Source: Branchiostoma floridae (taxonomy: Eukaryota > Chordata > Leptocardii > Amphioxiformes > Branchiostomatidae). From it: a stretch of DNA of 64,000 nucleotides. The translations under genes were made by a program, and so were the position numbers. Shown in pieces: positions 44,062 through 53,488 of this stretch. Where the stretch lies: NCBI RefSeq assembly GCF_000003815.2, contig NC_049987.1:5531572-5595571 (forward strand), in the 5' to 3' direction. Numbering within the stretch: position 1 is the stretch's first letter; every line of letters begins with the position of its first letter. The notes below the pieces were generated by a model. The model did no database searches. It worked only from the letters and a program-made list of their open reading frames with translations, and was not told the DNA's origin.

Positions 44062-44250
44062 CTATCCTGGTATTCAGCCGTATTACTAGTACATGTATAT
44101 AGCTCCCGAGTCTCTTCTGTCCTCTACTCAAATACCGTAATTGCGTAGAGGACAGAAGAGACTCGGGAGCTATAATACGGCTGGATACCAGGCTACTACC
44201 AGACTCTTCGTTGGTTACTGGAAAAATAGAAGAAATTGCTCAAAGGTGTT
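44062..44250. mobile_element. Large hairpin, probable MITE relic
   Basis: 44099-44127 and 44145-44173 are perfect 29-base inverted copies around a 17-base loop. Outside them CTGGTATTCAGCCGTATT pairs with AATACGGCTGGATACCAG. The right flank (ACTACCAGACTC, then CTGGAAAAATAGAAGAAATT) resembles the left end of the Mutator-like MITE at 59183. It is therefore probably a rearranged member of that family. Confidence 0.65.
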
Positions 44251-45113
44251 AGTTGGCCATCGAAATAGCTTTTAAAACCGACGACACGGATGTAAAAGCT
44301 AATTCTGTAAAATCTGTACAAAAATTAGTGCTCGAATGACCGACCAAGTCCTCTGATAAAAAAGGTTCCCCATATTCTGGGTATTTTTTTAATACATTTT
44401 TGCAGTCCGGTGTGGTAGAGACTATCTTATACGTCACAAATAGGGAGGTTATGTACAATAGAAGTTGTTTTAACTGCGATGCGACATAAAGGCTGTGATA
44501 ACTAAGCGACTAACATTTTACAGATTGCTCAAACAAACAGAACGACTTTTCCCATGCCCTGTTGTCGTTTAGATCACAATCAAACATCGCGCATCAATCT
44601 TCAAATCATTAAGGGGCATAAACATCCAACTTTGATAAGAACAGAACAAAACTTTGTAGCTAAAACGGCTGGTTTGCTTCTCTGAAAACAAGGTCAGCAC
44701 AAAACTTGAAAAAAAAAACTCCACCAGTTCTGTATTTTATATAAAGCATGAAAAGGCACACACCACACACACACACAAACACGAGTCACTGAATTTCAGA
44801 AATTCATAAAGTCATTACTCTCTCAACGTGCACGAAATACCAAGCGATCCTGTCCATGCCCACGATTGCTCATAGTTATTGTTTATTCAACGAGATATTT
44901 ATCACGAAGCATCTTTGATGGACGTTTCCTTATATGATGAGCTGGCTCGGAGTCCGGTATGTTGTGGTTGCCATGGTAACGTCACAACACCGTGTGCGAT
45001 CAAGAACGACGCTAGTTGTGGAGTATCGGATTCCTGCCATACTCTGGTGTCACTGGTCGTCAGAGGCTGTCGTTTTCACGTTCTGACTAATGAAACTACA
45101 TCTATCTGTAGTG

Positions 45114-45326
45114 ACAACTTACGTCAAGCTTGCGTCACTGCGTACGACACGTCACTGTTTTTTTTTCTCCTATTTTTTTTTATAATTTAGATATTGTGTA
45201 ATACGTAAAAGTATGAATTAGAAGGCGACAAAATACACAAAAAGTAAAAAAAAGTCGTTCTTTATCTCTAAATTTCGTGGAGTATCTTTCGAACCCCGCA
45301 GTGACGCAAGCGTGACGCAAGTGCAG
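45114..45326. repeat. Inverted repeat with TGACGCAA motifs before the retrotransposon
   Basis: GTCAAGCTTGCGTCACTGCG (45124-45143) matches the inverse of CGCAGTGACGCAAGCGTGAC (45297-45316) at 19 of 20 bases, and weaker pairing extends outward. TGACGCAA appears twice in the right arm. It is either a small MITE that the retrotransposon landed beside, or part of its 5' region. Confidence 0.5.
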
Positions 45327-45360
45327 TGAGAGTGCATTTTGAGGTTCTCTACTTCATATT

Positions 45361-45371
45361 CAAGATGGCGG
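45361..45371 (+). promoter_or_regulatory. YY1-like CAAGATGGCGG in the retrotransposon 5' UTR
   Basis: CAAGATGGCGG matches the YY1 consensus (AANATGGCGGC core) and sits about 180 bp before the ORF1 start, close to the presumed 5' end. YY1 sites at the very start of mammalian L1 direct accurate initiation of its internal promoter. The parallel here is inference. Confidence 0.35.
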
Positions 45372-45543
45372 ACGGACACGGACACGCGTCGTTAGCTCTC
45401 CGTATGTGACTTAGTTTGGAGTACCATAATACTACATGGAGTAAGGTATTTTAGTGCATATGTGAGTCTATCTTAACGTCTCACGTATTCTATAATTTTG
45501 AGGATTTTTAATAACATCTGTAACGACAGAGGAACATTGAAAT

Positions 45544-47931
45544 ATGGGAGCCGAGTCCAAGACGCCCAAGGGTAAGACGCCCACGACGAAACCATGGAAT
45601 ATCAATCTCTCCAAAGTCCCGCTGGACGAAACCCTGGCCTTCGACTACGAAGACGTGGAAAAGTCTCGACTGTGTGGAGTGAAACTGCGGACAAGCCAGC
45701 TAGACAAGTGGATTCAACTTCACAAAGACAACTTTGACAAGAACTTTGAAGACCACAAAGGAACAACAGTGACCTGGAAATCCACGCAAGGCACAACAAG
45801 CTTGTCCGTCAACTTCTCATCGGCAACAAAGACAGGTAAAAGCCTTCTATCAGTTCACTTTTACCACAAGAAGAATGGTCTAATGGTTCAGGGTCAAAGA
45901 ACCAAGTGGTGGGTAGATTTACTGTACCCTGAACTGAAAAACAATGTAACAATGCTTGACAAACGTACAAGGGCAAGCGCCAAAGATGGCGTCCAACGCA
46001 TGAGGGACGCCGTCAATAGCTTCCAGACAACCTGCCCAACACAGCCTTTGTCCACGACACCATGTCCAACCAGTGTAACTGAGACACCGACTATTCCCAA
46101 ATCCACCACTCCGCGAACACTAGAGGGACTAGAAACTCCAAATGGTAACAACTTTACAGAACAGCTTCAACACGATTTGGAAAATGGCGCGCAAAGTACC
46201 GATGACGCCATAACCTGCGATCCCCACGACCCCCCAGTGATTCTCCCGACAACCAGCGAAACTTCTGGAACAAATGATTCGAGTAACTCAGGTACGTCAA
46301 ACTCTCCTGTAGCAGTGTATTTAGAACGTGTGAATTCCGTTGAAAAGTCCATCAAAGCGAGCGACAATGCCTTCAACGATTTACAAAAACAATACGTAGA
46401 TACGATCGGCAAACTCAACGTATTCAGGGACGAGCTAATGGCGAAAGAAAAGGAGCGAGAGAAGGCTCACACGAAAACCCTGAATAACATATCTACACAG
46501 ATTGAAGCCGCACAGAAGGCGCTTGAGACCAACATCAGGAAGGCTACCTCAAAACTACAGACCGATCTTAACAACTCTCGAAAAGACCTGACCCTACAGA
46601 AAGAAAAACTCATGAAGGAGAAGGACAAGGCAGCCCAAGAGATCTCGATTGAAAGGAACTTGTGGAAAGAGAGACTTCATGGTATGTCTCTTAAAGTTGA
46701 TGCTCTGTCAGCTTCGAATGCTGAACTGCAAAACACTATCAAAAAGCAAGACTCAGAAATTCAGGAACTTGTAAACAGATCAAAGGATCTGGAACAGAAG
46801 TTTGATTCTTGCCAATGTTGTACATGTGTGACGAACTCTGCCCATCAAAACAAAAGCCCTATTTCCCATGACAATGACGGGCCAATCTCACATGACAATA
46901 ACCCTACTGCCGCTAATCAGAAAAACAACAAATCAACCTTTGTTCTCGACGTCCAGACGCCTGTTATCAATGCCAACTCTAACCCATCTGTGAACACCCA
47001 CAAAATGTCCACAGTTAACAGCCATGTGAGAGGTGAGAATGGCGAGGTGGGGGTCAGAATCTTCGCCGACTCACTCTTTAGAGATGTAGATCCAAACCGC
47101 GCCTTCAAAGAAAATCGCACAATGATTCAAAGGAGCAGCACCATAAAGGCAGCAATTGACAACATCAGCAGTATCAAGGATTCCACAACAAAGACTGTTA
47201 TCTTACATGTCGGGTCGAATGACCTAGATAACAGTAAAAGACATCCTGACTCTGTTCAAGAGACGCTCCGCAACACCAGCAAACTACTAGAAACGACAAA
47301 GAAGTCTTTCCCAAATGCGAGGGTGGCTGTGTCTCAGGTGTTACAAAGAGGACCGAATCAGAAATCCGCCTTGAATGAGAATATCAAGTCATACAATCAA
47401 GAAGTGCTCAAACTGTCCAGGAATTCTGACTTCACATACATTAAACACAGGAAATTAACCCAAGACAGACGCCTATACCTGCCAGACCAAATACACCTAG
47501 ACCCCAGAAGTGGGACCAAACTCTTAGTGGCTGATGTAAAACGCACACTTGCATCGCCGCCTACACCTTCAGCGGGCCCGCCACAGCTCCCCACGCCGCG
47601 CCCACCACACCGCCCCTCCAGCCAGCACCCTAGGTCTCAACCCACACCTACCGCCATCAGACGTGACAACGCCATACCAAGCCGAGACTGGTCGAGAGGT
47701 CACCCCTTCAAGGACAGTGCGAACTCCGTACCGCTTGGACAAAGGAACCTTCATAGTCAACCATCTAAGGATAACCCGACATCGGGAAACCGAGCCACTG
47801 GAACTCAACAAGTTGCGAACAGATCGCTAACCGCGCCCCAGTCACTGGTAGGGCCCACCATACAGGCCGCTCTGCCCTGGAAACAGCTTGGAAAACGCAT
47901 CCGCAAAGCATGGGACATTCTCATTTCCTAA
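45544..47931 (+). CDS. Retrotransposon ORF1 protein, coiled coil plus SGNH/esterase-like domain, 795 aa
   Basis: Start ATG at 45544 has A at -3 and G at +4. Residues 75-135 form a small N-terminal domain (LLSVHFYHKKNGLMVQGQ, then WWVDLLYPELK). Residues 150-255 are Thr/Pro/Ser-rich linker. Residues about 258-422 are a long charged coiled coil (for example LQKEKLMKEKDKAAQE), then a Cys cluster CQCCTC. Residues 500-670 resemble an SGNH hydrolase: FADSLFRD (Ser510 in block I, usual GDS changed to ADS), HVGSND (555-560) and DQIHLD (Asp648, His651). The C-terminus is Pro/Ser/Arg-rich. Known: CR1-type ORF1 proteins can carry coiled coils and esterase domains, and ORF1 proteins bind the element RNA as multimers. 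Whether the esterase is active is unknown. Its base composition is clearly GC-richer than ORF2. Confidence 0.9.
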   Translation: MGAESKTPKGKTPTTKPWNINLSKVPLDETLAFDYEDVEKSRLCGVKLRTSQLDKWIQLHKDNFDKNFEDHKGTTVTWKSTQGTTSLSVNFSSATKTGKSLLSVHFYHKKNGLMVQGQRTKWWVDLLYPELKNNVTMLDKRTRASAKDGVQRMRDAVNSFQTTCPTQPLSTTPCPTSVTETPTIPKSTTPRTLEGLETPNGNNFTEQLQHDLENGAQSTDDAITCDPHDPPVILPTTSETSGTNDSSNSGTSNSPVAVYLERVNSVEKSIKASDNAFNDLQKQYVDTIGKLNVFRDELMAKEKEREKAHTKTLNNISTQIEAAQKALETNIRKATSKLQTDLNNSRKDLTLQKEKLMKEKDKAAQEISIERNLWKERLHGMSLKVDALSASNAELQNTIKKQDSEIQELVNRSKDLEQKFDSCQCCTCVTNSAHQNKSPISHDNDGPISHDNNPTAANQKNNKSTFVLDVQTPVINANSNPSVNTHKMSTVNSHVRGENGEVGVRIFADSLFRDVDPNRAFKENRTMIQRSSTIKAAIDNISSIKDSTTKTVILHVGSNDLDNSKRHPDSVQETLRNTSKLLETTKKSFPNARVAVSQVLQRGPNQKSALNENIKSYNQEVLKLSRNSDFTYIKHRKLTQDRRLYLPDQIHLDPRSGTKLLVADVKRTLASPPTPSAGPPQLPTPRPPHRPSSQHPRSQPTPTAIRRDNAIPSRDWSRGHPFKDSANSVPLGQRNLHSQPSKDNPTSGNRATGTQQVANRSLTAPQSLVGPTIQAALPWKQLGKRIRKAWDILIS

Positions 47932-47984
47932 TTTTGACTGAACCATCTGATATCATCCGATGTAACCGTTAGATGAGGAAAGTC

Positions 47985-48111
47985 NNNNNNNNNNNNNNNN
48001 NNNNNNNNNNNNNNNNNNNNNNNNNNNNNNNNNNNNNNNNNNNNNNNNNNNNNNNNNNNNNNNNNNNNNNNNNNNNNNNNNNNNNNNNNNNNNNNNNNNN
48101 NNNNNNNNNNN
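47985..48111. other. Assembly gap between ORF1 and ORF2 (N x 127)
   Basis: An unsequenced run within the retrotransposon. The true length may differ, so the spacing between the two ORFs cannot be judged. Confidence 1.
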
Positions 48112-48162
48112 CATATAACTAACTCCATGTAGCTATTATATACTCTGGCTAATGTTTCGGAG

Positions 48163-51100
48163 ATGTCCAAAAAGTCTGCATTAGTTTTTTCCTCTTGGAA
48201 CATTCAGGGCAGCTGTCATAAGAAATTTAATGATGAAGAGTTTCTTTCTTATGTTAGAAATAGCGACGTTATTTGTGTCCAAGAGACTTGGTTAGACAGT
48301 CATGTAGTCTTAGACATACCAGGTTATAGTTTTTTTCACTAGCAATAGAATTAGAAGTAAGAGGGCAAAACGAAATTCGGGTGGGGTAGCAGTTATCTTT
48401 AAAAGTTCTTACAGGAGAGGGATTTCAAAATTAAATAGTAGTACGGTAGACACAGTTTGGTGCAAGTTTGATAAGCACTTTTTTGGTCTGGATAATGACC
48501 TGTATTTATGTAATGCCTATATCCCCCCCGAATCATCCTCTAAACCGTCTCATGAATCTCCCTTTGAAATACTCTCTAATGACATATGTAAATACTCTAA
48601 TTTGGGAGATATTGCCGTATTAGGCGATTTAAATGCAAGAATTGGCCAGCTGATAGAAACTCATTTTGACACCTTTACCTTTGACGATCCTACAACAGAC
48701 GGTCTCTGTTTCACCAAAACCAGACAGAGCAGAGATATCAAAGTTAACAACTACGGTAAAACGTTGATAGATTTGTGTTCAGCAGCCGATTTGACTATTC
48801 TGAATGGCAGATTCGCGGGGGACCTAAAAGGCGACTTTACCTGTCATCACTACAACGGGTCTAGTGTTGTCGACTATTGTATTGTTCGCAGTTCTCTATT
48901 ATCCAATGTACAATATGTAAATATTAGCCCAATCTCCCAATTTTCTGATCATTGTCATGTTTCCTTCTCATTGTCAACAAATTACTCCGCTCATTCTCAA
49001 AAAGCAATTAACCAGATAAAACCCAAGCCAACCGCTTTCATTTGGACAGATGAATCAAAGTCAATATATCAAAGTATTTTAGATAATAAAGATACAATTT
49101 CAAAATTTCAAAACTTCTGCCAAACATCATTCTTATCGACTGAAAAAGCTGTTGCAAACTTCACAGATTTATTGTTAGATGTAGCAAAGAAGTCACTGAA
49201 AACAAAGTCAAATAAACAAACAAAGAAACCCACAAAAAGCGGTAAGAAAAACAAAGTCTGGTTTGATCAATGCTGCTGGTCTTCACGCCAACGTTTAAAA
49301 AGGCTGTCACTAGCATTGAAAAAAGAACCCTGGCTAAAAGAAATTAGATGCAAGTATTTCACAGCTTTGCGTGATTACAAGAAACTGATCAAACAGCGTA
49401 AACAGAAGTACAATTCTGACCTTCTATCAAAATTGGAAGAATTTAACAAAAACAATCCAAAGGAATTTTGGTCACTTTTAAAACTTTTGGACAAAGAAAT
49501 AAATGGAAAACACAACAAAAATACTTGCGATCCCAATATAACATCTGAAGAATGGATACATCACTTCACAAGCTTAAATAATTTAATAAAAGACAACAGT
49601 TTTGATACTATCTTCGAAAAAACAGTCACTGAATACCTTAATCAGTTAGATGATCATACCCCAAACCCGTTAGATTTCCCATTCACTCTAGTGGAAGTCT
49701 TAAATGGTTTGAAATTATTAAAAACGGCAAAAGCTTCCGGTATTGACTCAATCTCAAATGAAATGTTAAAGTATGGTGCAAAACATCTATGTCAACCTTT
49801 AGTGAGTCTATTCAATACTATACTTAATAAAGGCACATTTCCTTCCAACTGGAATACAAGCATTCTTACGCCAATACATAAATCAGGAGATAAATGTAAT
49901 GCAGACAACTATCGAGGAATAGCGATTTCTAGTTGTCTATCCAAATTATTCACACTCATTCTAAACAACAGGCTACAAAACTTTGCAGAAAGAAATAAAC
50001 TTCTAGACGACACCCAGTTTGGGTTCCGGAAAAGATGTAGAACCTCTGACAATATTTTTATCTTAAAATCTCTAATAGACAAATACACAAAGAAAAAAGG
50101 CGGGAAATTATTTGTATGCTTTGTTGACATGAGGAAGGCATTTGACAGTGTTTGGCGAGATGGGCTATTCTATAAGTTGCATCAATGTGGTATTGGAGGA
50201 AATTTCTTTAATATTATGAAATCCATGTATAATGATGTGAAGTATGCAGTTAGATTAGATAATGGATTATCAAACTCTTTTCCTTCTGTATGCGGAGTAA
50301 GGCAGGGATGTAATCTTAGTCCTTTATTATTTAATTTATTCATCAATGATATATCTAAGTGCTTTGACCCCACAAAATGTGATCCTGCAGTCCTAACCTC
50401 AAAATCTCTAAATTGTTTATCCTGGGCAGACGATCTCGCTCTGATTTCATCGTCAAAACAAGGGCTACAGCATTGTATTGACTGCCTAGAAAAATATTGT
50501 AAGAAATGGAAGCTATCTGTCAATGTCTCAAAAACCAAGGTAGTTGTTTTTGGCAAAGGTACTAATAAGAATAACAAAGACAAATTCCATATTTATGGCA
50601 AAAATATAGAAATCACTGACAGCTATACATACCTCGGAATTCCTTTCACATCTTCCGGAAAATTCAAAACCGCCAGGAAATATTTGAAAACCAAAGCAAT
50701 GAGAGCACTTTTCAAACTCAAGGCTCTTTTATTCTCCAATAAGGACATTTCAATCAATCTCGGAAAAAATCTATTCGACAAATTCGTAAAACCCATCTTT
50801 ATGTACTGTTCAGAAATCACATGCTTTGACCGTTTTTCTAAAAGTATAAGAATCATTGTATCTCATACCAATAACATCTGTGAATCCTCCTCAAAGGTTT
50901 TTTCTACTTTACTTAAAAAACTTGACATTCAAGACAACTTTCCAGCTACCATTAGAAAAACCACATCTTCTGCATTGAATAGTACTTATGTTGTATGTTT
51001 GGAAAGAAATACAGATAAAGAAACACTACTGCGTCATGCCAATAACCAAATTTTACAAGAGAACGGCTTCCAAATTATAAACCTAGATTCAAATCAACAA

Positions 51101-51898
51101 ATTCCAGAATTTGACGTCATTGACATGCGCTTCCAAAAATTTCTGTTAGGCATTCATGCCAAAGCCTCAAACGATGGTGTCAGGGGAGAATTGGGAACTT
51201 TCCCAGCTATGATTGATGCAGAAATGCAACTTGTTAAATATTGGCATCGTTTAGTTAACTTGCCCGAAGATGCCCTTCTTCGTGAGACTTACAATACTGT
51301 TTCATTCGGAGAACATGATTGGATTGTCCACGTAAAAAATATCCTAAATTACCAAGGCTTTGGACACATATGGCTGAACCCGAGATCATACCACATAGAT
51401 ACAATCAACACTCAGTTACGACAACGTTTACAAGATATATACGTGCAAAATTGGCATTCCTCTATTCGAACCAATTCTAAACTCTCCTCTCTTTCTACAT
51501 TGAATAAGCACTACAAGCAAGAAAATTACATTTCAACCATAAAGAGCCTTGACATTCGTAGGGCAATCACACAACTCAGAATTAGCTGTCACAAATTAAA
51601 TATAGAAACCGGGAGATTCAAAAAAATCCCTATCGACCAGAGGGTTTGTCCATTCTGTCCAGAGTTAATTGAAGACGAATATCACTTTATGATTGTATGT
51701 CCCAAATATTCTGAAATACGCAATTCTCTATACAGAAGGTTGTCATTTTATACACAAGGATTTATCTTAATGGACCTGAAGTGCAAATTCAAATACATCA
51801 TGACATGTGACAATCCCTGCATGGCAGATATAGGAAAATATATCAAAGAAGGTTTGGATATTAGAAACTCCTCAACTGATTGTAAAAGCTTCCAATGA
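48163..51898 (+). CDS. Retrotransposon ORF2, endonuclease-reverse transcriptase, one frameshift
   Basis: It starts at ATG 48163. The APE-type endonuclease shows SWNIQG, VQETW, GGVAVIFK, GDLNARIG and SDHCHVSF. The reverse transcriptase follows with KASGIDSISNEMLK, DNYRGIAISS, FVDMRKAFDSVW, GVRQGCNLSPLLFNLFI and the catalytic WADD at 50423-50434 (usual F/YADD, both Asp present). Downstream are YLGIPFTSSG, a LLGIHAKASN and GELGTFPAM region, and a C-terminal CPFCPELIEDEYHFMIVC (C-x2-C-x8-H-x4-C). The reading shifts by one at seven T residues (48330-48336): frame 1 stops at TAG 48340, and the rest is open in the next frame to 51898. Six T would keep the frame, so either a mutation or an assembly error is possible. 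It nicks target DNA and copies the element RNA. Confidence 0.93.
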
Positions 51899-52269
51899 TT
51901 GTAAGAAGCTTATCCCATACTACAACTCCTGTATTAGTTAGTTAAGCTATAGAACTGTAGTTATGTAGATGCCATACTTTGTACCTCGTACAATTGTTGT
52001 GCAATAAAGTTATACATCTAATGCCGGGAGAGAGTTTCCGCGCGGAATAAAAGTCAGCGTTGTCTGCGAAAGAGGCTAATGAAATGGGCCGAAGAGCTGC
52101 TATAGCGGCATATAGATACGTAAATACAGATAGATGCGGAATGTCATTAAGATTGTAAATATGATTTTAGATTTGGCTTGAATCTCTTATCAAAATTCCA
52201 AGTTTATCCCTACCCATAAAATGACTAACGGCAAAGGGAACGAGAACTAAGGACAATCTCGAACCAGAT

Positions 52270-52583
52270 NNNNNNNNNNNNNNNNNNNNNNNNNNNNNNN
52301 NNNNNNNNNNNNNNNNNNNNNNNNNNNNNNNNNNNNNNNNNNNNNNNNNNNNNNNNNNNNNNNNNNNNNNNNNNNNNNNNNNNNNNNNNNNNNNNNNNNN
52401 NNNNNNNNNNNNNNNNNNNNNNNNNNNNNNNNNNNNNNNNNNNNNNNNNNNNNNNNNNNNNNNNNNNNNNNNNNNNNNNNNNNNNNNNNNNNNNNNNNNN
52501 NNNNNNNNNNNNNNNNNNNNNNNNNNNNNNNNNNNNNNNNNNNNNNNNNNNNNNNNNNNNNNNNNNNNNNNNNNNNNNNNNNN
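52270..52583. other. Assembly gap (N x 314)
   Basis: A run of N about 250 bp past the end of the retrotransposon. Open frames drawn across it are meaningless. Confidence 1.
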
Positions 52584-52734
52584 CGGTTATAGAGATTGAA
52601 TTGTATTTTAACATTGTTTATCTGAATGTCTAATCTTCAAGGATATACCAAGATACAGGCTTTCCATTCAGTCTCTGTTTTCATGTGGTTTACCAATCTA
52701 GCATCTTTCCAATCCGAGAACCAAGACATCAAAT

Positions 52735-52915
52735 CGCCGAGGCCTGAGTCCACCCTGCCCCGGACCGGGCCGTGCATACCTGCTCCTCGGGCGGGGTGTG
52801 GACCGGGCCCCGAGAGAGGCATCCCCCCAGGCGGTGCGGCCGGAACCACAACAGAACCTCCCGTGTCAGACACGGAAACCGCAGCCTCACACAACCCCGC
52901 CCTTAAATGCCCCTA
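52735..52915. promoter_or_regulatory. GC-rich patch
   Basis: A CG-dense segment between AT-rich neighbours, with open frames on both strands but no recognisable protein. It could be a small CpG island or an old GC-rich repeat. Confidence 0.2.
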
Positions 52916-53019
52916 AACGATCACCTGCCACCAACCGGTCTGTATTTAGCTAGTGGGTGATGGATCGTCTAGTCAGATAAAGAATAACGGAGGAAGGACC
53001 CCTTCTCTTCTCGAGTGTA

Positions 53020-53250
53020 GATGGTTCTTAAACGAGCTCAAGGCGTCGCTCTCCTCATGTCCTATCCGAGGGACATCCTCGGATGAAACAAGGTTCTCAT
53101 TTTGACTTAGGTGAAGTGAGCAAATTCGTATTCAGCACCTTTCACAAGGACACAGCTTGGTGCCTGCTAGGGATTCAAGCCAAGAATCTTTAGATTCTAA
53201 GTCAAGAAATAACCATCTGACCACCTTGCCACTTTGCCAGCTAGACATCT
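53020..53250 (-). mobile_element. tRNA-derived SINE, minus strand
   Basis: On the minus strand it starts near 53245 with a tRNA-like region (GGCAAAGTGGCAAGGTGGTC and, as box B, GGCTTGAATCCC). It continues TCCTTGTGAAAGGTGCTGAA, GCTCACTTCACC and AAAATGAGAACC, the same order as the plus-strand SINE that follows. It ends with GGATGTCCCTCGGATAGGAC and a GAGCTCGTTTAAGAACC motif. Confidence 0.65.
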
Positions 53251-53286
53251 GCTTGATGTGGCATCGTGACTTTCTGTGGCATCGTG

Positions 53287-53488
53287 TGTAGCGTAACTGG
53301 TAGAGTGGTCAACTCGGAACCTAAAGGTCCCGAGTTCGATACTCGCCGTGCCCCAGACGTTGTGCCCTTGGAAAAGGCACTTTACACGACCTTCCTCACT
53401 TTACCCAAGTGTAAAAATGGGAACCTGACTTCGGTCGGGGAAGTAGAAAGACCACCACATAACTTTACTTTCTGTCGGTACATTGTAT
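53287..53488 (+). mobile_element. tRNA-derived SINE with candidate target-site duplication
   Basis: Box A TAGCGTAACTGG (53289-53300) matches TRGYNNARNNGG fully. Box B AGTTCGATACT (53333-53343) is a close match. The body has CCTTGGAAAAGGCACTTTAC, CCTCACTTTACCC and GTGTAAAAATGGGAACCTG. The flanks TGTGGCATCGTG (53275-53286) and TGTGGCATTGTT (53489-53500) agree at 10 of 12 bases and may be the target duplication. It is not a tRNA gene because the cloverleaf 3' half is not maintained. Confidence 0.75.

Larger units (their letters stand above)
45340..52013 (+). mobile_element. Nearly full-length APE-type non-LTR retrotransposon (CR1/L2/Jockey group)
   Basis: The order is a 5' UTR (start uncertain, about 45340), ORF1 45544-47931, a short intergenic region with a 127-base N gap, ORF2 48163-51898, and a 115-base 3' UTR ending GCAATAAAGTTAT at 52013. 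There are no LTRs. The 3' boundary is fixed by the identical truncated copy at 16538-16664. Both ORFs are nearly intact, with one frameshift in ORF2, so the copy is young. It lies 7.2 kb upstream of VGLL in the opposite orientation. Clade assignment within the APE-type group would need a tree. Confidence 0.92.

Noticed and set aside
44879-45190. 103-codon frame just before the retrotransposon
   Set aside because: Ends in a poly-Phe run from a T tract and spans the inverted repeat. No similarity recognised.
47928-48203. Open frames drawn across N runs (also 52225-52614 and 54732-55355)
   Set aside because: They exist only because N codons contain no stops.
53287-53360. tRNA gene
   Set aside because: Good A and B boxes but no complete cloverleaf, followed by a SINE body.
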